This document shows, piece by piece, positions 1 to 9,094 of a stretch of 64,000 bases of DNA. Within the stretch, counting starts at the first letter, position 1. Each line of letters opens with the position of its first letter. The position numbers and the translations under genes are program-made. The stretch covers positions 682,001 through 746,000 of the forward strand of contig NZ_CP132339.1 in the NCBI RefSeq assembly GCF_030944405.1. Reading direction: 5' to 3'. Under the pieces are notes generated by a model. The model did not search any database. It was given only the letters and a program-made list of their open reading frames with translations, and was not told the DNA's origin. Source of the DNA: Janthinobacterium sp. J1-1 (lineage in GTDB: Bacteria; Pseudomonadota; Gammaproteobacteria; Burkholderiales; Burkholderiaceae_D).

Positions 1-557
1 TGTTTGTCCGCGTCAACGAAGGCTTTCATCTGAACGAGATCATGCGGCTGACGGGTCTGGGCAGCGCGTCGGCGCAGCGCGAGTTGCGGCGGCTGCATGA
101 TGCGGGGCTGATCACGTCCGAGCGCATCGGCAATGTGCGGCGCTTCTGGCCGAACAAGGAAAGCCTGGTGTATCCCGAGTTGAGCGGCCTGGTGCAAAAG
201 ACCTTCGGCCTGGTGGGAGTGCTCAGCAGCACACTGGCGCCGTTGCGCGCCCAGCTGCAGCTGGCCTTTGTGTCCGGCGCCACCGCCAAGGGCCAGGATC
301 TTCCCGGCAGCGCCATCGATCTGCTGCTGGTGGCCGAGGAGGCCAATTACGGCGATTTGTTGACTCGCCTGGCGCCGGCCGAGCGAACCTTGCGCCGCAA
401 AATCAATCCGAACCTGTATACCCTGGCCGACTACCAGCGCCGGCTGCGCGAGGGCCAGCCGTTTTTGCTGCAGGTATTGCAACAGCCAAAATTGTTCGTG
501 ATTGGCGATGAACGCACACTGACGTCGATATCTTTGCCTGAAGTCAGCGGATTTTAA
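1..557 (+). CDS. Winged-helix transcriptional regulator with C-terminal nucleotidyltransferase-like domain (5' truncated)
   Basis: The reading frame is open from base 3 with no stop upstream, so the true start lies outside the window; 184 residues are visible. The first ~45 visible residues look like a winged helix (LTGLGSASAQRELRRL, then HDAGLI and a beta wing), as in ArsR/MarR-like regulators that recognise a promoter. After a linker comes a region resembling the minimal nucleotidyltransferase fold (SGATAKG followed by SAIDLLLV). In active MNT-type enzymes this reads G-S-x-A-x-G and D-x-D; here the first Asp of the pair is Ala, so catalysis is doubtful. Such HTH-nucleotidyltransferase fusions are known as predicted regulators with no settled ligand. 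The HDOD gene follows 78 bases later on the same strand. Confidence 0.7.
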   Translation, partial: FVRVNEGFHLNEIMRLTGLGSASAQRELRRLHDAGLITSERIGNVRRFWPNKESLVYPELSGLVQKTFGLVGVLSSTLAPLRAQLQLAFVSGATAKGQDLPGSAIDLLLVAEEANYGDLLTRLAPAERTLRRKINPNLYTLADYQRRLREGQPFLLQVLQQPKLFVIGDERTLTSISLPEVSGF

Positions 558-635
558 TCGCGCGTGAAAACGATGAAGATTCTGATATAAAGTGGTGCAA
601 TCTTAAAAGAATATCCGGGACGGACAGACAGGGCG

Positions 636-1475
636 ATGAATAAATTACAGGCATTCGGATTGATTGTTTCCCAGGCGGTGCGCGGCGAACTGGTGTTTCC
701 CATCAGTGTCAATTCCGCGCTGCAATTGCAACTGGCCCTGGCGGAACCCGATTGCCATATCGATCATGCAATCAAACTGGTGCTGGCCGAACCCTTGCTG
801 GCGGCGCGCACCGTCGCCCTGGCCAACTCGGCCGTCTACAGCCGCGGCGATGCGCGTCCCGTCACCAGCGTGCGCGCGGCCGTCATGCGCATGGGTTACC
901 GCAATCTGTATTCGCTGGTGGCCGCCATGGTGGTGCGGCAGTTCGGCAGCAAGATCGTCGACCCGGTGCTGCGCCAGAAGGCGGCCCAGCTGTGGGAGCA
1001 TACGGCGCACGTGGCGGCGCTGGCCCATGTGATCGCGCGCCGCGTGACGCATGTCGATGCCGATACGGCGCTGTTCGCCGGCATCGTGCACGAGGTGGGC
1101 GGCTTCTATCTGCTGTCGCGCGCCGACGAGTTTCCCGGCCTGCTGGACGACGATGGCGAGCACTGGATGGAATCGGCCGAGGAAATCATTTCGCGCGAAG
1201 TGATGAAAAAGCTGCTGATCCCGCAACCGGTCAGCGAGGCCATCGAAGGCTTGCGCGACGGCCTGCTGGCGATCCCGCCCGATTCCCTGCTCGACACCCT
1301 CCTGCTGGCCAAGCAACTGTCGCCCGTGCCGTCACCGCTGCAAACGACGTTTATCGAGATGCTGACGCCGTCCGATTCCGTGATCGACTTCATTATCGAC
1401 AACGACACCCTGCAAAGCATTCTGGCCGAATCAAACGAGGAAGTGCGCTCGATGAGCGCGGCGCTGCTGGTGTAG
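636..1475 (+). CDS. HDOD domain signalling protein
   Basis: A 279-residue cytoplasmic protein made almost entirely of one HDOD domain, the HD-phosphohydrolase-related fold that usually lacks full metal ligands and acts in signalling, motility or second-messenger circuits. Family-typical segments are an N-terminal helix set (ALAEPLLAARTVALANSAVY), the region around RAAVMRMGYRNLYSLV, and the degenerate metal-site stretch ALFAGIVHEVGGFYLL, where the usual HD pair reads HE. No output domain is attached. It is preceded by a 78-base gap after the regulator and faces the GIY-YIG gene convergently. The specific pathway cannot be told from sequence. Confidence 0.85.
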   Translation: MNKLQAFGLIVSQAVRGELVFPISVNSALQLQLALAEPDCHIDHAIKLVLAEPLLAARTVALANSAVYSRGDARPVTSVRAAVMRMGYRNLYSLVAAMVVRQFGSKIVDPVLRQKAAQLWEHTAHVAALAHVIARRVTHVDADTALFAGIVHEVGGFYLLSRADEFPGLLDDDGEHWMESAEEIISREVMKKLLIPQPVSEAIEGLRDGLLAIPPDSLLDTLLLAKQLSPVPSPLQTTFIEMLTPSDSVIDFIIDNDTLQSILAESNEEVRSMSAALLV

Positions 1476-1524
1476 CTAACACTATGGAAGGCGGAGCTTG
1501 TTCTCGGGGGGAGCAGCTTAATGT

Positions 1525-2007
1525 TCAGGAGTGCCTATTACCTGCTTTGTTGAGGCGAGGAGGGTAGTCTTTAATGAGATCAAGCTCCCATCTCGGAATG
1601 TATTCCAATAGATCAGAGGAAAAGGTTACCCATGCGATTGTGCAGTTTTCACGAATGTGGCGAACGGTCTCCACACCTGGACTGAGTTGATGGGCTTTGC
1701 CTATGCTGCGCCGAAATACGCTTTTATCGATACACAGTTTGCCGTTATGCAAAATGTTAAAGCCGCGCTGGGCGTCATCTTGGGCAATTTTATCGGGGCG
1801 GGATTCGAGATAGATGGGATTTAGGTGTTGACACCAAACCCGCCCCCTTAAGCCATTCTTTCCCGACGCCTTGCCGATGTACTCAATGCTGTCATCATGT
1901 TTTGATCTCCAGACATACAGGCCAGGTAACGTGGGCACCATCTCGCGTGTCAACGTCATAGGGTTGTGTGTAATTGCTAGCAACTCCTTGAGTTCTTCGT
2001 AGGTCAT
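1525..2007 (-). CDS. GIY-YIG nuclease-fold protein
   Basis: A 160-residue protein. The GIY half is PGLYVW near residue 30 and the YIG half is EYIGKA near residue 44, followed by a basic segment with LRGRVWCQHL and, near the C terminus, WELDLIKDYPPRLN, which fits the conserved Glu and the 'P-x-LN' end of the GIY-YIG fold. Members cut DNA or act as small nuclease modules in repair, restriction or mobile elements. It stands alone: a terminator separates it from the peptidase gene upstream on the same strand, and it converges with the HDOD gene. Its DNA is visibly more AT-rich than its neighbours (third positions often A or T), which suggests acquisition by transfer. The biological target is unknown. 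Confidence 0.75.
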   Translation of the reverse strand: MTYEELKELLAITHNPMTLTREMVPTLPGLYVWRSKHDDSIEYIGKASGKNGLRGRVWCQHLNPIYLESRPDKIAQDDAQRGFNILHNGKLCIDKSVFRRSIGKAHQLSPGVETVRHIRENCTIAWVTFSSDLLEYIPRWELDLIKDYPPRLNKAGNRHS

Positions 2008-2090
2008 TTTGGCAATAAGTATTCTTGCGTTGAGTTAGCCTATCTGCTGGACTGAAACAGTAAGGGTATGAGCATTGTGTGCACCTGAAA

Positions 2091-2123
2091 AAAACGGCAG
2101 CCCAATCATGGCACTGCCGTTTT
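2091..2123 (-). terminator. Rho-independent terminator of the DUF885 peptidase gene
   Basis: AAAACGGCAG (2091-2100) and CTGCCGTTTT (2114-2123) form a perfect 10-bp inverted repeat with a 13-base loop. Read on the minus strand it lies 20 bases after the DUF885 stop and the stem is followed by a T run, as expected for an intrinsic terminator. Confidence 0.8.
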
Positions 2124-2142
2124 GTCTTCAGGGATTGTCTGC

Positions 2143-3945
2143 TTACTTCTGCTGCGCGATCCAGCGATCGACCTTGGCTTCCAGCAGTTTCAAGGGCAGG
2201 GTGCCGTCGCCGAGTACCACCTCATGGAATTTCGGCAGGTTGAACTTGTCGCCCAGTGCCGCCTGCGCGCGCTGGCGCAGTTCGATGATTTTCAGCGCGC
2301 CGATCTTGTAGCCCAGCGCCTGGCCCGGCCACGCCATATAGCGTTCCGTTTCGCTTCTGGCCACGGCGTCGTAGCCCAGGGTATCGCGCATGTACTTGAT
2401 GGTTTGCTCGCGCGTCCAGCCCTTGGTGTGCAGGCCCGTGTCAACCACCAGGCGCACGGCGCGCAGCATCTCGTCGTTCAGGTGGCCGAAGTACTGGGCC
2501 GGATCGTCGAACAGCCCCATTTCCTTGCCCAGGGTTTCCGCATACAAAGCCCAGCCTTCCGTAAACGCATTGTTGCCGCCGAAACGGCGGAAGTTCGGCA
2601 AGTCCATTTCCTGTACCAGCGCCAGGTGGAAATGGTGGCCCGGCTTGCCTTCGTGCAGGAACAGAGTGGTCATGCCGGTGTCGCCATACAGTGTCGGGTC
2701 GGTCACCACCGACCAGAACACGCCCGGGCGCGAGCCGTCGGCGGCCGGCGCCGTGTAGTGGTCGGCGGCCGTGTCGCGGCTCAGTTCGGGCTCCAGGCGC
2801 AGGTCCAGCGGCGCCTTCGGCACCAGGGTGAACAGCGCCGGCAATTTGGTGTCGAGCAGGACGTTCAGCTTGCGATACACATCGAGCACTTCCTGGTCGG
2901 TCTTGAAGGGGCGGTATTTTGCCTGTTCCGAGACCCACACCGGCAGGCCGGCGGCCGGACCCGTGTAACCCATTTTCGGGCCGACGATGGCGTACTGCCC
3001 TTGGATGCGCGCCACTTCCTTCAGGCCGATGGCATGGATCTGTTCCGGTTTCATGTCGGTGGTGGTGCTCGACGCCACGCGCGCCTGGTACCAGGCGGCG
3101 CCGTCGGGCAGGGCGCTCCAGCCGCTGCTGGCACGGCCGGCCGGCAGATACTCGGCTTCCATGAATGTGGCCAGGCGCTGCAGGGCCGGCATCAGTTTTG
3201 TGCCGACGACCTCGGTATATGCCTGCGTCAGACGCTGCTTGTCGGCCTCGCCAAAGGCGGCCGGCAGGTTCTTGACGGGCGTGTAATACACGCTCTCTTG
3301 CGGCGTGGCGCTGACCAGTTTCTTGAACTGCGGCAAGGCGGACTCGATCAGCGCCTTGGGCAGCACGATCTTCTTTTGCATGCCGACGCGCATATTGGCG
3401 ATGGCCTGGTCGATCCAGCCGGGCAGCTGGTTCAGCCGGCTCAGGTAGGCGTCATACTGGGCGACGGTGACCAGCGGCTGCGACGCTTCACCACCCGCAT
3501 AGTTGGCCAAGGTCACCGGCATGCTGTCCATCTGGTTCAACGGCAGCAGGTATTCCGGGAAACGCTCGAACGACAGGGCGGTGGCCAGTTCGTAGTCGAG
3601 GATGTCGTAGTTGATCTGGTCCTGCTGCGACAACTGCTGGCGGCTGATCGCGCGCAAGGTTTTCTGGTACTGGCGGTACAGGGCAAACTGTTTGGCGCGC
3701 GCGGCCGGCACGATGGCTGAACCGAGCTGGTCGTCAAAACGGTTGTCGCCGCTTTCGGTGGCGTTGATCGGCTCGAAACGGGCCAGGGCATCGTAGTACT
3801 GGTCGGCCACCACCTGCAATCGCTGCTTGGCTTGCGGCGCACTGACGGCGACAGGCTTGGCGGCGGGCTGGGCCGCTTGCGACATGGGCGCAAAGGCCAA
3901 CAACAGGGAGGCGGCGAGGGTGCCGAGAGCGTAACGATGCTTCAT
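2143..3945 (-). CDS. Secreted DUF885 family metallopeptidase-like protein
   Basis: About 600 residues from the chosen ATG at 3945. An upstream in-frame ATG at 4017 would put 24 charged residues before the signal peptide; the 3945 start gives a clean signal sequence (MKHRYALGTLAASLLLAFAPMSQA) and has AAGGA 8 bases upstream. The mature protein is a DUF885 domain. Diagnostic motifs are HEGKPGHH near residue 428 and EGWALYAE near residue 464, which resemble the zinc-binding helix and downstream Glu of gluzincin peptidases. The family is thought to be hydrolytic and periplasmic or extracellular, but substrates are poorly defined. It is transcribed alone and ends at the terminator at 2091-2123. Confidence 0.85.
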   Translation of the reverse strand: MKHRYALGTLAASLLLAFAPMSQAAQPAAKPVAVSAPQAKQRLQVVADQYYDALARFEPINATESGDNRFDDQLGSAIVPAARAKQFALYRQYQKTLRAISRQQLSQQDQINYDILDYELATALSFERFPEYLLPLNQMDSMPVTLANYAGGEASQPLVTVAQYDAYLSRLNQLPGWIDQAIANMRVGMQKKIVLPKALIESALPQFKKLVSATPQESVYYTPVKNLPAAFGEADKQRLTQAYTEVVGTKLMPALQRLATFMEAEYLPAGRASSGWSALPDGAAWYQARVASSTTTDMKPEQIHAIGLKEVARIQGQYAIVGPKMGYTGPAAGLPVWVSEQAKYRPFKTDQEVLDVYRKLNVLLDTKLPALFTLVPKAPLDLRLEPELSRDTAADHYTAPAADGSRPGVFWSVVTDPTLYGDTGMTTLFLHEGKPGHHFHLALVQEMDLPNFRRFGGNNAFTEGWALYAETLGKEMGLFDDPAQYFGHLNDEMLRAVRLVVDTGLHTKGWTREQTIKYMRDTLGYDAVARSETERYMAWPGQALGYKIGALKIIELRQRAQAALGDKFNLPKFHEVVLGDGTLPLKLLEAKVDRWIAQQK

Positions 3946-4057
3946 GCGCGATATCCTTGGTAAGGAGAATGAACGGGATGGCGGTGTTTGGATGTCCAAT
4001 CGCCGGGGCGTAAGCATACGCCATCGTTTAACTCGCTTGCAGGAAATATTGCGTGGT

Positions 4058-5155
4058 TTAATTCTTGTCGCCCACTGGCAATGCCGCTTTCATGGCCTGC
4101 CAGTGGCGGCTGCTCAAGGGCAGGCAGTCAGGGCAGGGAGTGGCGCCGATCAGCGCCGTGACCCGCTGCACGCGTGCCGCCGTTTGCGGATGCGAGGAAA
4201 TCCAGTCGGGCGCTTGCGCCTTGTCCTGGTCTTCCTTGCCCAGCTTCTGGAAAAACGTCAGCATGCCGTCCGGGCGTATGCGTGCGCGTTGAAGGGCTTG
4301 CACGCCGAGCCGGTCCGCCTCTTCCTCCATGTCGCGGCTGAAATACATGGCGCCGGCCTGGTGCGCCAGCATGGCGGCCACGGCGCTGATATCGCCGATG
4401 GTCACGGCCACCAGCGCGCCCCAGCCGAGGCTGGTGATCATCTGCCGCAGCGAGTGGCGCTGTTCCACATGTTGCACTTCATGCGCCAGCACGCCGGCCA
4501 GCTCGCCCGGACTGCCGGCGTGGCGCAGCAAGCCCGTATGCACGACGATAATGCCGCCCGGCATGGCAAACGCATTGACGCTGTCGTCCTGCTTGACGAA
4601 CCAGCGGTACTGGTAGCGCGAGCCTGTGGTGAGGCGCTGGCCGATCTCCTGCACCGTCTGCTGCGCGGCGCCGCTGCCGGCCAGGCTGCCCTGGGACCGC
4701 ACTTGCGCCAGCGCCAGCTCGCCCAGCTGTTTTTCGGTCGACAGCGGGATCAGGCCGGCCAGCGCGCCGATGGCATTATTTCCCTGCCACCAGAACAAAC
4801 CGCCGGCCAGCAGCGCCGCGCCTGTCATCCCGGCCAGCCAGCCCGAGACTTGCCGCCGGTTCTGCTTGCGCTCGCGCCAGAGTTTCTGCAGCGATGGCTG
4901 CAGCGAAGCCGGTGCCTCCTGCAGCACGGTGGCGATGGCATCCGGGCCCAGCGGTTGGAGCGAGGCCTGCCGGCCCTGCGCATCAAGCCAGTTCAGGAAC
5001 AGCTCGGGCCGCTCCATGCCACCGACGCTGACGATGAGCTGGTCGACGGCCACGCTGGCGCCCAGGTCGTGCAGCACCAGCTGGTTGGCGAAGAAATGCG
5101 CGGTGACGGGCGTGGTGCCCGTGGGGCCGGAGAGCAGGGCGTCAAACGGTTTCAT
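4058..5155 (-). CDS. M48 family metallopeptidase
   Basis: A 365-residue protein with an N-terminal beta-rich region, a membrane segment near residues 105-125 (GWLAGMTGAALLAGGLFWW) and a C-terminal M48 peptidase domain. The zinc motif is HEVQH near residue 225, inside VLAHEVQHVEQRHS, and the downstream Glu ligand probably lies in SRDMEEEADRLGV, the typical ExxAD of M48. M48 enzymes of this type degrade damaged membrane or periplasmic proteins, as HtpX and BepA do. The start overlaps the stop of the HPP gene by ATGA, so the two are probably translated from one message. The substrate is unknown. Confidence 0.88.
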   Translation of the reverse strand: MKPFDALLSGPTGTTPVTAHFFANQLVLHDLGASVAVDQLIVSVGGMERPELFLNWLDAQGRQASLQPLGPDAIATVLQEAPASLQPSLQKLWRERKQNRRQVSGWLAGMTGAALLAGGLFWWQGNNAIGALAGLIPLSTEKQLGELALAQVRSQGSLAGSGAAQQTVQEIGQRLTTGSRYQYRWFVKQDDSVNAFAMPGGIIVVHTGLLRHAGSPGELAGVLAHEVQHVEQRHSLRQMITSLGWGALVAVTIGDISAVAAMLAHQAGAMYFSRDMEEEADRLGVQALQRARIRPDGMLTFFQKLGKEDQDKAQAPDWISSHPQTAARVQRVTALIGATPCPDCLPLSSRHWQAMKAALPVGDKN

Positions 5156-6318
5156 GCGGCGGCCTCGGCAAAGCGCGTTTCATACAGGGCCGCCATCAGG
5201 TCGGACTGGCTGATAATGCCGGCCAGCCGGTCTTCTTCGTCCACGATGGGAATATGGTGGTAGCCGGCATCGGCCATCAGCGGCACCAGGTCGATGATGG
5301 GTGTGCCCAGGTGCGCCGTGTGCGGCTTGTGCGTCATCAGCTGGCCGACCACTTCCGGGCGTTCGGTGTGCGACAGGCCGGTGCGCTGCAAAATGGTGCG
5401 CAGGCGATGGCGCATGCCCTGGTAATCGTCGAGGCCGCCGTGGCGCAGGAAGTCGGTCTGGGTGATGATGCCAATCACGCGGCGCGCGCGGTTCAGCACG
5501 GGCAGGGCGCCGATATCGTGCGTGCGCATGGTGTGCCAGGCTTCGTCGAGCGGCGTGCCGAATTCCACACTGCGTACATCCTTCGACATGATATCCAGGC
5601 AGGTGACGACGCCGAAGCGGCGCTGCCAGGCGCGCAGTTCGGTTTGCAGAAAGATCGCCTGCAAGTCGTCGCGGCTGATATCGAGCACTTCGCCGTGCTG
5701 GCGCAGCACGGCGTCGAGGTCGTCGGCCGTAAAGCCCAGGCGGGCGCTCGGCACCTCGTCGCGCGTCGCATGCGGATGGGCCGCTGTCAATTGCTGGGTG
5801 TGCGGATAGCGGCGCCCCGTCAGGTTGTTGTACAGCACGGCGCAAGCGACCAGGATGGCGGAGTTGAACAGGACTGTCACGAAGACGAATTCAAAGCCGG
5901 CCGCCTGCACGCTGGCGCCGCCGACCACGGTGGTCAATGCCACCGCGCCGCCCGGTGGATGCAAGCAGCGCAGGGCGAACATGGCGGCGATCGCCAGGCA
6001 GGCGGCCAGCGCCGCCACGCCCACGCCGGGCCCCAGCCATTTGACGCAGGCCGCGCCCACCAGGCCGGACACGACATTGCCGCCCACCACCGACCATGGC
6101 TGGGCCAGCGGGCTGGCCGGCAGGCAGAACAGCAGCACGGCGGAAGCGCCCATCGGCGCGATCAGGTAGATGCTGGCACTGTCCGGCGCCAGCAGGAAAT
6201 GGCAGGTGATACCCGTCAGCAGCAAGCCGCAGATGGCGCCCGCGCAGGCGCGCAGTTGTTCGCGGCGGCTGCCGTTGTTCGGTTGCGGCAGCCAGCGTGC
6301 CAGGAAAGAAGTCGTCAT
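5152..6318 (-). CDS. HPP family membrane protein with two CBS domains
   Basis: A 388-residue protein. Residues ~20-170 are an HPP domain, a bundle of about five membrane helices containing RCLHPPGGAVAL, the motif that names the family. Residues ~240-380 hold a CBS pair (DIMSKDVRSVEFGTPLDEAW and QLMTHKPHTAHLGTPIIDL), which commonly binds adenine nucleotides and regulates the attached domain. HPP proteins have been linked to nitrite transport in plastids, but bacterial HPP-CBS proteins are not well characterised. It is the first gene of a two-gene unit with the M48 peptidase (4-base overlap) and is divergent from the thioredoxin gene. Confidence 0.88.
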   Translation of the reverse strand: MTTSFLARWLPQPNNGSRREQLRACAGAICGLLLTGITCHFLLAPDSASIYLIAPMGASAVLLFCLPASPLAQPWSVVGGNVVSGLVGAACVKWLGPGVGVAALAACLAIAAMFALRCLHPPGGAVALTTVVGGASVQAAGFEFVFVTVLFNSAILVACAVLYNNLTGRRYPHTQQLTAAHPHATRDEVPSARLGFTADDLDAVLRQHGEVLDISRDDLQAIFLQTELRAWQRRFGVVTCLDIMSKDVRSVEFGTPLDEAWHTMRTHDIGALPVLNRARRVIGIITQTDFLRHGGLDDYQGMRHRLRTILQRTGLSHTERPEVVGQLMTHKPHTAHLGTPIIDLVPLMADAGYHHIPIVDEEDRLAGIISQSDLMAALYETRFAEAAA

Positions 6319-6391
6319 GGTGGGAGGGCGCGTTCGCGTTGCTCATGCAGAGCGGGACATTATCTCATGCGTTTGCATTCGTTGCCGCGCA

Positions 6392-6416
6392 TGCTTATAC
6401 GTTTTTCGCATAAGCA
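6392..6416. promoter_or_regulatory. Inverted repeat in the HPP/thioredoxin divergent region
   Basis: TGCTTATACG and CGCATAAGCA flank TTTTT, giving a 10-bp dyad with one mismatch. It lies between two divergent genes, about 75 bases from the HPP start and 108 from the thioredoxin start, so it could be an operator. The regulator is unknown, and the spacing would also allow a hairpin. Confidence 0.35.
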
Positions 6417-6524
6417 CAGTGCAAATCAGTTGTAGATATTTCTGCGCAGCAGGCATATTCTAGACAGTCGCGCTCGCCGATCCTGGCCAGCCTGCCTCAT
6501 GTCCTATTTTCCTGGAGCCCCCGC

Positions 6525-7028
6525 ATGCGTCTACTTTCTACTGTTCTTGCCAGCCTGCTGCTGTCCGGCGCCGCCATCGCCGCCGCGCCCACGCCGGCCC
6601 CGGCCGCCAATGCCCAGCATCTGCCGTACAACGCGGCGGCCGACGCCAAGGCCGACGTGGCGCACGCGCTGGCCGAAGCGAAGGCGGCTCATGTGCCGGT
6701 GCTGCTGATCTTTGGCGCCAACTGGTGCGAGGACTGCCGCGCCCTCGACAAGGCCTTGAAGGAAGGCAAAAATGCCGAGCTGATGCAGAAAGAATTCAAG
6801 GTCGTGAAAGTCGACGTCGGCAATTTCGACCATAACCTGGACGTGGCCAACGCCTATGGCAATCCGCTGAAAAAAGGCATTCCGGCCGCCGTGCTGGTGT
6901 CGAGCAGCGACAACCAGGTGCTGTACGCCACCAAGGGCGGCGAACTGGCCAATGCGCGCCGCATGAGCGAAAGCGGCATCCACGACTTTTTCAAGAACGC
7001 CGCCACGCTCAAGCAGCCGGCTATCTGA
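6525..7028 (+). CDS. Periplasmic thioredoxin-family protein
   Basis: A 167-residue protein with a signal peptide (residues 1-20, ending ...GAAIAA) and a thioredoxin fold. The active site is W67-C-E-D-C71, a CxxC typical of exported thioredoxins of the DUF953/thioredoxin_7 kind, and the cis-proline equivalent is in [10 protein letters not shown]. It probably reduces or isomerises disulfides in the periplasm. It overlaps the convergent chemoreceptor gene by 8 bases at the 3' end, so there is no room for a dedicated terminator. Confidence 0.85.
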   Translation: MRLLSTVLASLLLSGAAIAAAPTPAPAANAQHLPYNAAADAKADVAHALAEAKAAHVPVLLIFGANWCEDCRALDKALKEGKNAELMQKEFKVVKVDVGNFDHNLDVANAYGNPLKKGIPAAVLVSSSDNQVLYATKGGELANARRMSESGIHDFFKNAATLKQPAI

Positions 7029-8940
7029 TCAGAAGGCTGGTGCCTGGCTGGTGGGCAGCCGGGTTGCCGGCCTCCTCCAGTTTGAACACACTGACCACCT
7101 GCGCCAGGCGCGCCGCCTGATCCTGCAATGACTGGGCGGCGGCCGCCGCTTCTTCCACCAGCGCCGCATTTTGCTGGGTCGCATCATCCATCTGCGTCAC
7201 CGTCGCATTGACCTGCGCGATGCCCTGGCTTTGCTCCTGGCTGGCGGAGGCGATTTCGCCCATCAGGTCGGCCACCTGCTGTACCGACACGACAATATCC
7301 TGCATGGTGGCGCCGGCCGCATCGACCAGCTTGCTGCCGGCCTCCACCTTGCTGCCCGAATCGACGATCAGCTCCTTGATCTCCCTGGCTGCGGCAGCCG
7401 ATCGTTGGGCCAGGTTGCGCACTTCGGTGGCGACCACCGCGAAGCCGCGTCCCTGTTCGCCCGCACGCGCCGCTTCGACCGCAGCATTCAGCGCGAGAAT
7501 ATTGGTTTGAAAGGCAATCCCGTCGATCACGCCGATAATGTCCGCGATCTTCTTCGAACTTTCCGTGATCGCGCCCATCGTTTGCACCACCTGGCCGACC
7601 ACGTCACCACCCTTGATGGCGTGGCCGGAAGCCGATACCACCAGCTGATTGGCCTGGCGCGCATTGTCGGCATTCTGCTTGACGGTCGAGGTCAGCTCTT
7701 CCATGGCGGCCGCCGTTTCTTCCAGGCTCGATGCCTGGCTTTCCGTACGTGCCGACAGGTCCAGGTTGCCGCTGGCGATTTCGCTCGACGCGCTCGCAAT
7801 CGCCCCGGTACTGTCGCGAACTTCGCGTATCGTCACGTTCAACGATGCGACAAAGCGGTTGAAGGCCGCAGCCAGGGCGCCCACTTCATCGCCGGACTCC
7901 ACCACCATGCGGCGGCTCAGGTCGCCATTGCCGCTGGCGATATCGCCCAGCATGTCGGCGGCGCGCGCCACCGGGGCGGCAATCGCGCGGCTGATCATGT
8001 AGATGATCAGCAGGGCCACGCCGCCGCCGACCAGGCCGGCCACCAGCGCGGCGATCAGCGCCGAGCGCATCACATTGCCCAACACTTCCGCTTCCGGCAC
8101 TTCGGCCACCACGTACAAATTCAATTCCGGCACGAATGAGGCGGCAACAAAGCGTTTGCCGCCCGGTGCGTTGTAGATGGCGGACGCGTATTTTTTACCG
8201 GTCAGCAGGCTCTTGCTCAGCTCTTCAGTAAAACCCGGCAGGTCTTGCATCCGATGCTTGCCATCGGCCAGCGCCGCATCGCGGTGGATCAGCACGGTGC
8301 CGTTGGCGCGCACGATATACACGTAGCCGGTCTGGCCGATCTTGTAGCCGCGGATGGTCTCGGCCAGTGTATCGATAGCCAGGCCGAGGCCGGCCGCATA
8401 GGGCTTGCCGCCGGCCGTCTGGCCGCGGGCATTCAGGTACAGCATGATGCTGCTGGCATCGACGGCCTTGTCGATATCGAGCGTGTAGGCCTTGTCGCTG
8501 GCCAGCAGGCCGTAAAACCACTGGTCCGACGCCGCATTCCTGTCCAGCGTGCGCAGCAGGCCGTCGGTGGTGAAATACTTGCCGGTGCTGCCCGAGGCCC
8601 AGTTGATCGATGCCGCCTTGTTTTTTGTCTTGATGGCCGTGGCGTAGCGCTGGAATGCGGCGATGCCCTCGTCGGGCAGGCCGGCGTCTTCCCAGTCCTG
8701 CAGGTAGATATCGTTGGCCATGGTCTGCACCACCGCCAGCGACTGGCTGATCTGGCGCAGCACGTCGTTGCGGATCTCGCCCACCTGGGCCGGTAATTCC
8801 TGGCTGACCACGCGCTCGCGCACATAGTCGCTGCTCATGCGCACGCTGAGGAGGGACGAAATCGCCATGAACAGCAGCAGGCAAAATCCCATGCTGAACA
8901 TCAGTTTTTTCTGGATCGAGAGACGGCGGAGAAAATGCAT
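7021..8940 (-). CDS. Methyl-accepting chemotaxis protein with periplasmic Cache-type sensor
   Basis: A 639-residue inner-membrane receptor. TM1 is at residues ~12-32 and TM2 at ~290-315. Between them, a periplasmic region of about 255 residues resembles a Cache sensor ([20 protein letters not shown] is a family-typical strand). HAMP follows TM2 ([26 protein letters not shown]), then the long cytoplasmic coiled coil with the conserved hairpin tip around [20 protein letters not shown]. The tip binds CheA/CheW. There is no NWETF-type C-terminal pentapeptide, so CheR/CheB tethering is not evident. The ligand cannot be read from sequence. The promoter region carries a perfect dyad at 8986-9006. 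Confidence 0.92.
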   Translation of the reverse strand: MHFLRRLSIQKKLMFSMGFCLLLFMAISSLLSVRMSSDYVRERVVSQELPAQVGEIRNDVLRQISQSLAVVQTMANDIYLQDWEDAGLPDEGIAAFQRYATAIKTKNKAASINWASGSTGKYFTTDGLLRTLDRNAASDQWFYGLLASDKAYTLDIDKAVDASSIMLYLNARGQTAGGKPYAAGLGLAIDTLAETIRGYKIGQTGYVYIVRANGTVLIHRDAALADGKHRMQDLPGFTEELSKSLLTGKKYASAIYNAPGGKRFVAASFVPELNLYVVAEVPEAEVLGNVMRSALIAALVAGLVGGGVALLIIYMISRAIAAPVARAADMLGDIASGNGDLSRRMVVESGDEVGALAAAFNRFVASLNVTIREVRDSTGAIASASSEIASGNLDLSARTESQASSLEETAAAMEELTSTVKQNADNARQANQLVVSASGHAIKGGDVVGQVVQTMGAITESSKKIADIIGVIDGIAFQTNILALNAAVEAARAGEQGRGFAVVATEVRNLAQRSAAAAREIKELIVDSGSKVEAGSKLVDAAGATMQDIVVSVQQVADLMGEIASASQEQSQGIAQVNATVTQMDDATQQNAALVEEAAAAAQSLQDQAARLAQVVSVFKLEEAGNPAAHQPGTSLLIR

Positions 8941-8985
8941 GGAAAACCTTGTGCGTGACCCCGCAGGCGGCGGGCAAGCGCGAAA

Positions 8986-9006
8986 GTATACCGACTGGCG
9001 GTATAC
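8986..9006. promoter_or_regulatory. Perfect 8-bp dyad upstream of the chemoreceptor gene
   Basis: GTATACCG (8986-8993) and CGGTATAC (8999-9006) are exact inverted copies separated by five bases. The dyad is 46 bases upstream of the chemoreceptor start at 8940, where an operator or promoter-proximal site is expected. It is not followed by a T run and does not look like a terminator. Confidence 0.5.
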
Positions 9007-9094
9007 ACACCGCTGATTTCCCTATCTTTCGGCCAGTTTATGTTGCGATGCAGCAACGTAGCTGAAGAGCAAACTTAGGCAAGCTGCAATAGTT

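Noticed and set aside
2122..3720. A plus-strand open frame of 532 codons opposite the DUF885 gene
   Set aside because: Repetitive Gln/Arg/His/Gly composition and no motif; the opposite strand has a signal peptide and peptidase motifs.
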